Source of the DNA: Desulfobulbaceae bacterium
GTDB lineage: Bacteria > Desulfobacterota > Desulfobulbia > Desulfobulbales > Desulfocapsaceae
Direction: 5' to 3'
Length of the DNA stretch: 64,000 nucleotides
NCBI GenBank assembly: GCA_009773475.1
Contig: WSXV01000019.1
Span: 1 to 64,000, forward strand
Shown here: positions 8,961 to 17,426 of the stretch, piece by piece
How positions within the stretch are numbered: position 1 is the first letter of the stretch
How the letters are laid out: every line of letters begins with the position of its first letter
Notes under the pieces: model-generated
Told to the model about the DNA's origin: nothing
Databases searched by the model: none
What the model saw: the letters and a program-made list of their open reading frames with translations, nothing else
Made by a program: the position numbers and the translations under genes

Positions 8961-9508
8961 TATTTGCTTCTCCCGGCGCGGGCCAGAACCAGCGCTCCAA
9001 TGATGGCAATCAGAAGGACAATGGAAATGAGTTCAAAGACCATTGAGTATTGAGTCAGAAGCTGGATACCAATTTCTTTAGCTGTTCCCTGATTCACCTT
9101 TGGAAGGATTGGAAATTGGGTTCTCAAGGCCATAACGATCAAACCAAAGGTGACTATGCCGGCAGTTATAAACCCTAAGGGACCGGAGAGAGGTCCGGCT
9201 GGGCCATTTTTTTTACTTTCTTCAGGAGCGGCAAGCATGATGGCAAAGGCGATGGTAATGCACACAGCCCCTACGTAGATCAACATCTGCATCATTGCCA
9301 CAAAGGGAGAATTGAGGAAGTAATAGAGGGCAGCAACCCCGATAAAACATACCATTAGCCCGGCGACCGCTCGAACCAAGCGTTCTGCGCAACATGCTAT
9401 GAGGCCGCCAATGAGTGTTACTGCCATCATGATGAGAAATATCAGACCGGTCAGGCCATCGGCGGTGAACAGTCCGGGAGCCTCTGTTATAGCCATGGAA
9501 GGGTTCAT
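8960..9508 (-). CDS. nuoJ: NADH-quinone oxidoreductase-like complex, subunit J
   Basis: This 182-residue, five-helix membrane protein is NuoJ (ND6). The family signature is visible: an early helix, then LNSPFVAMMQMLIYVGAVCITIAF with the pi-bulge helix region, then two further helices. The C-terminus ends in a basic AGRSK tail. It overlaps nuoI by 4 bases (ATGA) and nuoK by one. NuoJ lies next to the quinone-coupled proton path at the base of the membrane arm. Length and context are normal. Confidence 0.94.
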   Translation of the reverse strand: MNPSMAITEAPGLFTADGLTGLIFLIMMAVTLIGGLIACCAERLVRAVAGLMVCFIGVAALYYFLNSPFVAMMQMLIYVGAVCITIAFAIMLAAPEESKKNGPAGPLSGPLGFITAGIVTFGLIVMALRTQFPILPKVNQGTAKEIGIQLLTQYSMVFELISIVLLIAIIGALVLARAGRSK

Positions 9509-9963
9509 ACGTTTCTCTCCTCCAAACGCTTAAGAAGATTAAAGTGAAAATCCTCCTTGTTGCTTGATGCGAGGTTATACTCTTTAGAAAATTCGATGGC
9601 ACCAAAATTACAATTTTCAACACACTGGCCACACAGGGAGCACTTAGTGAAATCGAGATCGTATTTGCTTAATACCTTTTTCTTCTTCATTTTGCCGTCA
9701 ACTTCAATTTCCACTGAGACTGAGCCAAGGGTTATGCAACCGGAAGGGCAAGCCCGTTCACACATTCCACATGACACACATTTTGGTTTTCCCTCTTCAT
9801 CTGCGATAAGCTCGATGTGTCCACGAAATCTTGCAGACATCTTGATCGTCTGATACGGATATTGGACAGTCACGATAGGTTTAAAGAATTCGCGAAAGGT
9901 GATACCCATCCCAATCAGCAGACTTTTACTGCCATTGAATATATCGCTGAAATAACCACCCAT
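9505..9963 (-). CDS. nuoI: NADH-quinone oxidoreductase-like complex, Fe-S subunit I
   Basis: This 152-residue ferredoxin-like protein carries two complete [4Fe-4S] motifs, CVSCGMCERAC and CSLCGQCVENC, each of the C-x2-C-x2-C-x3-C type. In complex I these are clusters N6a and N6b of the connecting module. In a complex without NuoEFG, NuoI would be the exposed electron entry point, as proposed for ferredoxin-using 11-subunit complexes. The gene is one base from nuoH and overlaps nuoJ by 4. The N-terminal amphipathic segment and the length fit the family. Confidence 0.95.
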   Translation of the reverse strand: MGGYFSDIFNGSKSLLIGMGITFREFFKPIVTVQYPYQTIKMSARFRGHIELIADEEGKPKCVSCGMCERACPSGCITLGSVSVEIEVDGKMKKKKVLSKYDLDFTKCSLCGQCVENCNFGAIEFSKEYNLASSNKEDFHFNLLKRLEERNV

Positions 9964-9964
9964 G

Positions 9965-10951
9965 TTAGAATACCTTCAGTAATCCGGCTGTTAGCAGCAG
10001 GTTGAACAGGGAAAGGGGAATAAGAATTTTCCACGAAAGATTAAGCAATCCATAAATGGTTGTTCGAGGAAAGGTCCAACGAATCCAAATGAAAGTCGCT
10101 ATCAGGAGGTAAATTTTCAGTAAGAACCACCAGACACCGGGAAACAAGCCAAAAGGACAATCCCAGCCGCCAAGAAAAAGAATGGTTGTCAGGCTGGCAC
10201 CGATGACGATATTGGCGTATTCACCCATGAAAAAGAGTCCAAAGCCCATACTGCCATACTCAGTATGAAAACCAGCCACTAGTTCACTCTCAGCCTCGCC
10301 AAGATCAAACGGAGCACGATTGGTTTCGGCCAGAGAACAGATAAAAAACAGGATAAAGGAGAGGGGCATTAATGGACTGTGGAGGGAGGGAAATATGTTC
10401 CAGTGCCAGAATCCCCCGGCCTGTGCATTAGTGATTACCTTAAGATCCATGGAGCCCGTGATCATGACCACGGTAATGGCGGTGATCAACATCGGGATTT
10501 CATAGGAAACATTCTGGGAAACGGCCCTTACTGAGGCCATGACCGAGTATTTGTTCCGGGAACCCCAACCCGCAAAAAGGACGGCCAAGGCACCCATGGA
10601 GGCAAAGGCGAAGATCATAAGGAGACCGATATCCATATTATGAGCAACGATGGTCTCACTGAAAGGGATGGTGACGAAACTTAAGATTGCAGGCGCCATG
10701 GCCAATACTGGGGCAACCATGAAGAGGATTTTATCAGCGCCTCCTGGAATCATGATCTGCTTTGTCATCAGTTTGATGCCATCGAGGGGGGGCTGCAGGA
10801 GTCCAAAAGGTCCATTGATATTTGGTCCTGGACGCCGCTGTATGCGGGCTGCTCCTCTCCGCTCGGCCCAGACCAGATACGCGGCATTGAGTGCGGCAAA
10901 GCCAATGGCAATGACCACAGCAACTATGACATTTAAGACTGTTAAACTCAT
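9965..10951 (-). CDS. nuoH: NADH-quinone oxidoreductase-like complex, subunit H
   Basis: This 328-residue protein has about eight helices and is NuoH (ND1), which forms the quinone chamber with NuoB and NuoD. Family motifs include AERRGAARIQRRPGPN, the acidic loop NRAPFDLGEAESELVAGF and IRWTFPRTTIYGLLNLSWK. The length and the charged quinone-site residues are normal. It follows nuoD after 73 bases and is directly abutted by nuoI. The order nuoD-nuoH-nuoI without an intervening nuoEFG is typical of the short complex I operons. Confidence 0.96.
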   Translation of the reverse strand: MSLTVLNVIVAVVIAIGFAALNAAYLVWAERRGAARIQRRPGPNINGPFGLLQPPLDGIKLMTKQIMIPGGADKILFMVAPVLAMAPAILSFVTIPFSETIVAHNMDIGLLMIFAFASMGALAVLFAGWGSRNKYSVMASVRAVSQNVSYEIPMLITAITVVMITGSMDLKVITNAQAGGFWHWNIFPSLHSPLMPLSFILFFICSLAETNRAPFDLGEAESELVAGFHTEYGSMGFGLFFMGEYANIVIGASLTTILFLGGWDCPFGLFPGVWWFLLKIYLLIATFIWIRWTFPRTTIYGLLNLSWKILIPLSLFNLLLTAGLLKVF

Positions 10952-11024
10952 TACACTTCTCCCCTTACTTCATTTTTCCATTCAAATGTAACTCTTGCTG
11001 GTTGCATTTTAGTAAAAAATGAAA

Positions 11025-12143
11025 TTACCTGTCAATTTCTGGTATAACGAGATCAAGACTTCCCATGAACGCAAGAGCATCCATGATCATCATTCCTTCA
11101 CACGCCTCATCAAAGAGATGCATATTGGAATACGTTGGCGATCGAAGTTTCAACCGATAGGCGTTTTTATCACCATCACTGACTATCCTGATTCCAAAAC
11201 TGCCACGTGCTGTTTCGACGGCTTGGTAAAAATCTCCAACTGGTAGCTTGATGTTTTTTGGCTTCTTTTCGGCCATGATTGGTCCGCCTGGTAGTTTGGC
11301 CAGTCCTTGTTCGATGATTCGTAGAGACTGTTCCATCTCGTCCATTCTGACCTTGAAGCGAGCCATGGAATCGCATTCATGATAGACTGGAATGTCAAAG
11401 TCAAATTCAGGATACACGGAGTAAGGCTCATTCTTGCGGACATCAAAATCAATGCCGGAGCCTCGGGCAACCGCGCCGGTAGCCCCATATTTACGACACA
11501 TTTCTGCAGAGATATGGCCGATTCCTTCCAATCGTTTTTGAAAGATGATGTTCCCGGTCACTAATGCGGCATATTTTTTCAGTGATTTGCGCATGCGGGG
11601 AATAAAACGGTTAGCTGCTTCAATAAAATCGTCATCAACATCATTGTAGAGTCCGCCAAAGCGGTAGTAGCAATAGGTCAGCCTTGCTCCGGTTACAGCC
11701 TCCAGCATATCCAAAATATACTCTCGATCTTCAAGTGCGTACATGAGAGGGCTGAATCCCCCAAGATCCATGACATAGCACCCAAACCAGAAGAGATGGG
11801 AAGCCAAACGATTGAGCTCAACGGTGATGGCTCGGATATATTCAGCACGTTCCGGTACCTCAATTCCGGCCGCCCGCTCTATGAGCAGGACATGACCATG
11901 GGTGTACCCGAGAGCACCAAGATAATCCAAGCGACTGAGGTTGGGAAGATACTGGGCATAGGTTCTGTTTTCGCCCATCTTCTCGTGCATGCGGTGAACA
12001 TATCCCAGGACGGTTTCGGCCTTGACAATATATTCTCCGTCCATTTCCATTTTGACCCGGAGGACACCATGGGTTGCTGGATGCTGGGGACCTACATTGA
12101 GGATGAATGTTTCACCCGGTTGGAGTTGAATTGGAGCGCTCAT
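11025..12143 (-). CDS. nuoD: NADH-quinone oxidoreductase-like complex, 49-kDa subunit D
   Basis: This 372-residue peripheral subunit is related to the large subunit of NiFe hydrogenases and forms the quinone site with NuoB. The N-terminal beta-hairpin motif GPQHPATHGVLR, LGYVHRMHEKMGENRTYAQYL and the C-terminal MIMDALAFMGSLDLVIPEIDR (conserved in part) are recognisable. The hydrogenase Ni ligands are absent, as expected for NuoD. It is slightly shorter than many NuoD proteins and separate from NuoC. Its start overlaps the nuoC stop by 4 bases. Confidence 0.96.
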   Translation of the reverse strand: MSAPIQLQPGETFILNVGPQHPATHGVLRVKMEMDGEYIVKAETVLGYVHRMHEKMGENRTYAQYLPNLSRLDYLGALGYTHGHVLLIERAAGIEVPERAEYIRAITVELNRLASHLFWFGCYVMDLGGFSPLMYALEDREYILDMLEAVTGARLTYCYYRFGGLYNDVDDDFIEAANRFIPRMRKSLKKYAALVTGNIIFQKRLEGIGHISAEMCRKYGATGAVARGSGIDFDVRKNEPYSVYPEFDFDIPVYHECDSMARFKVRMDEMEQSLRIIEQGLAKLPGGPIMAEKKPKNIKLPVGDFYQAVETARGSFGIRIVSDGDKNAYRLKLRSPTYSNMHLFDEACEGMMIMDALAFMGSLDLVIPEIDR

Positions 12144-12643
12144 GCCTTGAAATCCTTTAAGAGTGGATGAAAATCTGCATCTTCAGGAAGGAGCAGGGGG
12201 ATGAGGTGAGGGTGTCCCGCGAATTTAATACCAAAAAAATCGTGGGTTTCCCGTTCATGCCAGTTTGCTCCGGCGTATATTGTTGTAATTGTGGGAACTA
12301 TAGGTTGATCACGAGGGACTCTGGTACGGATTACAACGCGGCAAGTGTCAAAGTCATAACGGGAAAAGTCATAAATGACTTCCAGCTGATTTTCCTTGAT
12401 CCAGTCAACACCTGTGATGCTTTCAATAAAAAAACCTGCCTGATCAATGATTTCGACGGCGGCGACAAGTTGATCTGCGGCTACCTGGGCATCAAGATGG
12501 TATCCATGCGCGTTGTAGTCACGAGTGATAACGCCGTTGCCCCTGGGAGCGCCAGCTTCAACTTCAACTGCTGGGGCCGATTCAGCAAACAGGGATTGTA
12601 GCGCCTCTCTGGTTGTTTCTTGTATCATGTCCTGTGGCTCCAA
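12140..12643 (-). CDS. nuoC: NADH-quinone oxidoreductase-like complex, 30-kDa subunit C
   Basis: This 167-residue soluble subunit is NuoC, which packs against NuoD and NuoI in the connecting module. The family signature around residues 125-155 is visible: PTITTIYAGANWHERETHDF followed by FGIKFAGHPHLIPLLLPED. The first 40 residues are a variable acidic and Ala-rich stretch. It lies 63 bases after nuoB and overlaps nuoD by 4. Some lineages fuse NuoC to NuoD. Here they are separate. Confidence 0.94.
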   Translation of the reverse strand: MEPQDMIQETTREALQSLFAESAPAVEVEAGAPRGNGVITRDYNAHGYHLDAQVAADQLVAAVEIIDQAGFFIESITGVDWIKENQLEVIYDFSRYDFDTCRVVIRTRVPRDQPIVPTITTIYAGANWHERETHDFFGIKFAGHPHLIPLLLPEDADFHPLLKDFKA

Positions 12644-12706
12644 AGGAGAAAAAAGCTAACTTATCGAGATAAAGAATATGGTCCGTTTTAGTCAGGATAG
12701 ATAAAA

Positions 12707-13246
12707 TTATACCGTCTCAGGATTCTTCCATCGTTTCCAACCCGAGACTTTGTGCTCAAGCTCAATAATTCCCTGGAGCAAGGCCTCTGGTCGTGGAGGA
12801 CATCCTGGGACATAAATATCAACTGGTAAGAACTGATCTGCGCCCAAGACAATGCCATATTGGCCTTCAAAGGCAAAGGGGCCACCTGAGATTGCGCAGT
12901 TCCCCAGTGCCATGACCCATTTAGGTTCAGACATTTGATCGTAGAGGGTTTTGATGCCAGGCTGCATTTTCTTAGAAATGGTCCCGGCGACAATCATCAG
13001 GTCAGCCTGTCGTGCTGAAGGACGAAAAACTTCAGCGCCAAAGCGTGACATGTCAAATCTGGCGCATCCGGTTGCCATCATTTCAATGGCACAGCACGCC
13101 AATCCGAAGGTAAGAGGCCATAAGGAGTTGGACCTGCCGATATTAATCAGTTTGTCGGCAAGGGCAAAGTGAACTAATGATGAAGGTACCGGTTCTAACG
13201 GTGAAGGTATGTTCTGCGTTCCCACTTGAATACTCCCTTGATCCAT
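12707..13246 (-). CDS. nuoB: NADH-quinone oxidoreductase-like complex, Fe-S subunit B
   Basis: This 179-residue subunit holds cluster N2, the last electron carrier before quinone. The ligands are visible as tandem cysteines in [14 protein letters not shown], a cysteine in [11 protein letters not shown] and one in [12 protein letters not shown]. The assigned ATG lies 52 bases inside nuoA, which is an unusually long overlap. A later GTG or TTG would shorten it, but the N-terminal residues have no internal ATG before the conserved core. The short C-terminal tail is normal for the family. Confidence 0.95.
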   Translation of the reverse strand: MDQGSIQVGTQNIPSPLEPVPSSLVHFALADKLINIGRSNSLWPLTFGLACCAIEMMATGCARFDMSRFGAEVFRPSARQADLMIVAGTISKKMQPGIKTLYDQMSEPKWVMALGNCAISGGPFAFEGQYGIVLGADQFLPVDIYVPGCPPRPEALLQGIIELEHKVSGWKRWKNPETV

Positions 13247-13614
13247 GCATAGACGATTGCGAGTGATAAAATTCCAACAAAGATAACAATTTCAACAAAA
13301 TCTCTATAGGCAAACATCTCATTGTTATAGGCAAGGGCGACGGGAAACAGAAAGAGAACATCTACGTCAAAGGCAAGAAAGATGAGGGCATACAGAAAAA
13401 ATACGACGCCATAACGGACCCAACTATCTCCGATGGGTACCATACCGCATTCAATAAATTGCTTGTTTCTGTTTTCAAACTGACGTGTGCCTCGTGGCAT
13501 CAGGATATACACGATGGCGATAGGACCAAAGGCAAAAGCGAGGCCACCTAAGGTAAAGGCCGTGATCCAAAGAACATTGTCACGATAAAGAAAGTCTGTG
13601 AATTGGAGTTCCAT
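13195..13614 (-). CDS. nuoA: NADH-quinone oxidoreductase-like complex, subunit A
   Basis: This 139-residue membrane protein with three helices is NuoA (ND3), the first gene of the operon. The conserved loop with Glu and Cys is seen as [20 protein letters not shown], followed by [20 protein letters not shown]. It contributes to the quinone-site region with NuoH and NuoJ. A consensus promoter lies about 60-90 bases upstream. The 3' end overlaps the assigned nuoB start by 52 bases. Confidence 0.95.
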   Translation of the reverse strand: MELQFTDFLYRDNVLWITAFTLGGLAFAFGPIAIVYILMPRGTRQFENRNKQFIECGMVPIGDSWVRYGVVFFLYALIFLAFDVDVLFLFPVALAYNNEMFAYRDFVEIVIFVGILSLAIVYAWIKGVFKWERRTYLHR

Positions 13615-13673
13615 AGATAAACGTCCTCAGCAGATTGATTAAACTACTTACCAGTATTTAATTACAAAAAATT

Positions 13674-13702
13674 TATATAATGAAGGCAGGTATCTTTGTC
13701 AA
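13674..13702 (-). promoter_or_regulatory. Sigma70-type promoter of the nuo operon
   Basis: On the minus strand TTGACA (13697-13702) and TATATA (13674-13679) are separated by exactly 17 bases, which is near consensus. The predicted start lies about 50 bases before the nuoA ATG. No other promoter as good is visible within the operon, so it probably drives all 12 genes. Confidence 0.8.
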
Positions 13703-14078
13703 CTGAATAATCATTCATTCCGCTCCGCCTCATTTTTTGTGGCAGGTCCCATGGATATTGGCTTTCGATACCTTGTAGGTGACAATTAGTCTCTTTTCGT
13801 TTAAGGCATCTGCAACTAAACCCCATTGGAGCCAACGAAAGTGAGGACGTGTCGACTTTTCTCTAGTCCCTCTGAAGTGGCAAAACAGTTAATGGTCCGG
13901 TGGTTTGCTTTGCCCCCGGGGAGGCTATTTGCTTGGAAGGTTTTGACGTCATCAGGTTCATAGATCTCTGCAGCGTCGGCTGTTGGATATAAAAACAGTG
14001 AGGAGCTAAATTGTTGGTAAGCTATGGATTTGTGAAAAGTGTTGAGAAAATGAAAATTCATGATACTGTAACAGACCG
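13703..14078. other. Divergent intergenic region with a GC-rich patch, no gene recognised
   Basis: This stretch between the nuo promoter and the LysR-gene promoter has no recognisable protein. About 13850-13990 is markedly more GC-rich than its flanks and contains a short CCCCCGGGG palindrome. An 81-codon minus-strand frame covers it but has no family resemblance and no ribosome binding site. It could be a decayed gene or a structured RNA. Neither is established. Confidence 0.4.
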
Positions 14079-14107
14079 TTGATCTATAAAAAAGATAATT
14101 TTAATAA
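14079..14107 (+). promoter_or_regulatory. Probable promoter of the LysR-family gene
   Basis: TTGATC (14079-14084) and TAATAA (14102-14107) are spaced by 17 bases, 24 bases before the preferred ATG. The match is moderate and the region is AT-rich, so chance similarity is possible. Confidence 0.5.
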
Positions 14108-14131
14108 GCAATATTGAAGAGGAAAGAGAAA

Positions 14132-15124
14132 ATGTCTATTACTTTGAGACAATTAGAAATATTTATAGCTGTAGCCGAGACTGCCCAGGTTACCAAGGCG
14201 AGCAAGAAATTGTTTGTGACCCAGTCTGCGGTGAGCATGGCCCTAGCTGAGCTCGAGAATCAGCTTGTTGGCCCTTTATTTGATCGGCATGGCCGCAGTC
14301 TGATTTTAAATGAGCGAGGTCGTTATCTGTTGCCCCTCGCCAAGGATATCGTCTGTCAGGTCAGCAATGTTGAGAATATCATGTCTGAGAAGGAGGATGA
14401 GCTTTCCGGTCATATTAATATTGTGGCAAGTACCACCATCGGAGATTACCTGCTCCCATATTTGATTGGAGCTTTTAAGCGGATGCATGCCAAGGTTGGG
14501 ATCAATATGCTGGTACATCATACCCGCTATGCTGAAACCCTGGTCCAGAAAGGTGAGGCCGATATTGGTTTTGTCGAGGGCCCGGTCACCCATCCTGATA
14601 CCATCGTCCGCCCCTGGTTTAAGGATGAGCTCGTAATTCTCGTTGGTCCCGGGGATCCTTTAAATGGAAATGATTCTTTTAACGTGAAGACTGATTTCAG
14701 AGGTACTGGGTGGATCATGCGGGAGGAGGGGTCGGGAACTGTTGCGATCTTTCGTGAAAAGATGAAATCGTATCTCGATCAGATTCATGTGATAATGGAG
14801 ATGGGACATCCTGAGGCCATTAAACGGGCGGTTGAGTCTGGAGTGGGGATTGCCTGTCTGTCAGAGTTGACGGTGTGTCGGGAAGTGGAACATGGCTGGT
14901 TGAAAAGTCTCAAGGTCGAAGGCGTTGATATGCATCGACAACTTCAGATTATTTCCCGAAAAGGAAACGTCCTGAGTGATGCTCTGGCAGAATTTCTTGC
15001 CTTTTGTGATGTCATGTCCACTTGCAGCGCGAGCAGGGCATGTTTGTCTTCTCCCTGGAAATTACAATCTTTGCTGGCCAAACAGTCCTTGCTTACCAAA
15101 CAGTTGCTGACGTTAAAGAAGTAG
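14132..15124 (+). CDS. LysR-family transcriptional regulator
   Basis: This 330-residue protein has a typical LysR architecture. An N-terminal winged HTH (LRQLEIFIAVAETAQVTKAS to about residue 60) is followed by a two-lobed effector-binding domain (about 90-295). The effector domain resembles the CysL/YeiE branch, but the ligand cannot be told from sequence. The ATG at 14132 follows GAGGAAAG at good spacing and is preferred over an in-frame TTG six codons upstream. The last 30 residues are a Ser/Leu/Lys-rich tail beyond the normal fold. It is divergent from nuo, so control of nuo is possible but not shown. Confidence 0.88.
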   Translation: MSITLRQLEIFIAVAETAQVTKASKKLFVTQSAVSMALAELENQLVGPLFDRHGRSLILNERGRYLLPLAKDIVCQVSNVENIMSEKEDELSGHINIVASTTIGDYLLPYLIGAFKRMHAKVGINMLVHHTRYAETLVQKGEADIGFVEGPVTHPDTIVRPWFKDELVILVGPGDPLNGNDSFNVKTDFRGTGWIMREEGSGTVAIFREKMKSYLDQIHVIMEMGHPEAIKRAVESGVGIACLSELTVCREVEHGWLKSLKVEGVDMHRQLQIISRKGNVLSDALAEFLAFCDVMSTCSASRACLSSPWKLQSLLAKQSLLTKQLLTLKK

Positions 15125-15176
15125 TTGTTGTGGAGAAGGGATTTACCGGCAGGAAAATGAGGGGAAGTTGTTTCAG

Positions 15177-15225
15177 AAAAATCAACGCCGGTTACAGGAT
15201 ATCCTGTAACCGGCGTTGATTTTTT
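15177..15225. terminator. Bidirectional terminator, perfect 24-bp palindrome
   Basis: Arms 15177-15200 and 15201-15224 are perfect complements centred on GGATATCC, with an A-run on the left and a T-run on the right. It sits between the convergent LysR and aminotransferase genes and can terminate both. Confidence 0.92.
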
Positions 15226-15230
15226 GTGGT

Positions 15231-16442
15231 TTAGTCTCTCAGATTTTTGAGGGCTGTTTTTATTCGGGTCATTCCGTCTTTGATGATATCCATGGAGGTG
15301 GCAAAGGAGAAGCGGACAAAGTCGTCGGCCCCGAAAGCGGCCCCGGGTACTGAGGCTACTTTGGCCTCGTCGAGAAAATAATCAGCTAGGTCCACGGAGT
15401 TGTTGATGAGTTTGCCGTTAAAACTTTTGCCAAAGTATGCGGAAAAGTTAGGGAAAACATAAAAGGCCCCGTTGGGATTGACACAACTGACTCCCTCAAT
15501 GGAGCGGAGATCGGCAACAAAAAAGTCACGTCGTGGAAGAAAGGCCTTGAGCATGGTTTTAGGGAAATCCTGGGGCCCGGTTAGGGCGGCAAGTGCCGCC
15601 TTCTGGGAAATTGACGCGGGGTTTGAGGTTGACTGGCCTTGAATTTTATTCATTGCGGCAATGATATGTTTTGGCCCGGCCGTCCAGCCAATCCGCCACC
15701 CGGTCATGGCAAAAGATTTGGATACCCCGTTCAGAATCAGAGTCTGTTCCTTTAAGCCACTGTCGATATCGAGGATATGCGGGAGTTCGGTGTCCATGTA
15801 GGTGATGGTGTCATAGATATCATCGGTAATGATCAGCCAGCCGTTTTCTCGAGCCATCTTGGCGATGGCCTGCAGGGCTTCTACCGAAAAAACTGAGCCG
15901 GTGGGATTGGAGGGAGAGTTAATAATAATGGCTCTGGTTTTACTGCTTGCATACAGGGGGAGGATGTCAGGGTTGAGATCAAAATTATCCTTTTCGAGAA
16001 GGGGTACCATTACCGGGGTCCCGCCTGCCAATTGAACCATGGGGGGATAAGAGACCCAGTAAGGAGTGGGGATGAGGACTTCATCGCCTGGATTAATCAC
16101 GGCCTGGAACATATTATAGAGGCCATGTTTGCCGCCGCATGCGATCTGGATTTCATCCATGCTGTAGGAGAGACCTTGCTCCCGCAGAAGATGCTGGCTG
16201 ACGGCCTCACGTAATTCTGGCATACCCGGGACAGCGGTATAGCGGGTAAAACCTTCATCGATAGCTTTTTTCCCTGCCGCACAGACATGGGGCGGAGTGT
16301 CAAAGTCCGGCTCGCCGACGCTGAAGTTAAGAATATCCGCGCCTGCTGCTTTCAGGGCCTTGGCCTTGGCATTGACGGCCAGGGTGGGAGAAGGTTTGAT
16401 GTTGGTGACTCTGTTAGCCAGTGTGATGATCGGAGAACTCAT
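15231..16442 (-). CDS. Class I pyridoxal-phosphate aminotransferase, probable aspartate aminotransferase
   Basis: This 403-residue fold-type I enzyme is of the AspC/AatA-like branch (class Ib) and moves the amino group between aspartate and 2-oxoglutarate. The PLP lysine is in NGVSKSFAMTGWRIGW. The substrate-carboxylate Arg lies in the C-terminal FVRFSFA motif. The Asn and Asp/Tyr ligands of PLP are in INSPSNPTGSVF and TDDIYDTI. Length is typical. It is close to the shared terminator and 164 bases downstream of truA. Substrate preference within the family (aspartate, aromatic or prephenate) cannot be settled from motifs alone. Confidence 0.85.
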   Translation of the reverse strand: MSSPIITLANRVTNIKPSPTLAVNAKAKALKAAGADILNFSVGEPDFDTPPHVCAAGKKAIDEGFTRYTAVPGMPELREAVSQHLLREQGLSYSMDEIQIACGGKHGLYNMFQAVINPGDEVLIPTPYWVSYPPMVQLAGGTPVMVPLLEKDNFDLNPDILPLYASSKTRAIIINSPSNPTGSVFSVEALQAIAKMARENGWLIITDDIYDTITYMDTELPHILDIDSGLKEQTLILNGVSKSFAMTGWRIGWTAGPKHIIAAMNKIQGQSTSNPASISQKAALAALTGPQDFPKTMLKAFLPRRDFFVADLRSIEGVSCVNPNGAFYVFPNFSAYFGKSFNGKLINNSVDLADYFLDEAKVASVPGAAFGADDFVRFSFATSMDIIKDGMTRIKTALKNLRD

Positions 16443-16606
16443 GGTGTAATCCTGTTAAAAAGAGTTTGAGGAAAAGTTCCTCTGTGACGAGATGATTTTT
16501 CAGAGTAAAAGACAGTTGCAATACTAAATTTTATCCCTGTAACTGTTTCGCTTCTTTTTGGCAACAGGAAATATGTACATGGTTGACGGCAAATTCAGAG
16601 CTGGAT

Positions 16607-17362
16607 TCAATAGAATATTTTTTCGAGAACAAGTCCATGGGCTGGAGCGGTGGGGCCAGCCGATGGACGATTCTTGGCAAGAAGTGTGCGCTCAAATTCC
16701 AGGATTGAGCGTTGCTCTTTTCCTGCCTCAAGCAAGGTGCCCACAAGGTTTCGAACCATGTGGCGGAGAAAGCCGTCCCCAGTGAATTGAAACCGGTATG
16801 CAGTGGGGGTAATCTGGATGAAAGTCGCTTCATGCAGGGTGCGGATTGACCCACGTGCACTGGGCGCGCTGGGATCTCGGGAACCTGAGGCCTCAAAGCT
16901 TGCGAAGTCGTGGGTCCCTAGAATCTTATCTAGACATGAGAGGATATTTTGCGGGCAGCGGAGGTCGGGAAAGTGCACTGCGTAGAGGCATTCCAAGGGA
17001 GATTGAACCGGGCCGGTAAATAGCGAATAGGTATATGTTTTGGCCTTGGCGGAGAATCGGGCATGGAAGTCCAGGCTTTCTTCGGTGGCATCAACAATAC
17101 GGATTGCATTGGGAAGCAGGGAATTGAGCCCCTTGATCAGGGCAGGGCAGGCAATGCTGCTTGTGGTCTGATAGTTGGCCACCATGCCTTTGGCGTGAAC
17201 ACCGGCATCGGTTCTGCCGGCTCCATAAAGAGATATCGGATGGTTGCTGATCAACTGGAGCCGCTGCTCAACCTCTCCCTGGATGGTGACGGCGTTTGAT
17301 TGTCTTTGCCAGCCGCTATAGTTGCTTCCATCATAGGCGATGGTGAGTTTTATGTTGCGCAT
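16607..17362 (-). CDS. truA: tRNA pseudouridine(38-40) synthase TruA
   Basis: This enzyme of 251 residues isomerises uridines 38-40 in the anticodon arm of tRNAs. The catalytic Asp is in the motif YGAGRTDAGVHA. The family start (IKLTIAYDGSNYSGWQRQ) and the C-terminal GDGFLRHMVRNLVGTLLE are clear. I place the start at MRNIK (17362). The frame continues 38 codons upstream, but that part overlaps argC and has no family match. The ribosome binding site is weak, which suggests translational coupling to argC or low expression. Confidence 0.93.
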   Translation of the reverse strand: MRNIKLTIAYDGSNYSGWQRQSNAVTIQGEVEQRLQLISNHPISLYGAGRTDAGVHAKGMVANYQTTSSIACPALIKGLNSLLPNAIRIVDATEESLDFHARFSAKAKTYTYSLFTGPVQSPLECLYAVHFPDLRCPQNILSCLDKILGTHDFASFEASGSRDPSAPSARGSIRTLHEATFIQITPTAYRFQFTGDGFLRHMVRNLVGTLLEAGKEQRSILEFERTLLAKNRPSAGPTAPAHGLVLEKIFY

Positions 17363-17426
17363 GGCAGGCTCTGTGCCAGAAAGTGGTTTAAGGGCAGAAT
17401 AAATCGCCGGGCAGGGGGTGCAAGGT

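Noticed and set aside
13816..14061. An 81-codon minus-strand frame between nuo and the LysR gene
   Set aside because: It has no ribosome binding site, no family resemblance and a composition unlike the neighbours. It is kept only as part of an unexplained region.
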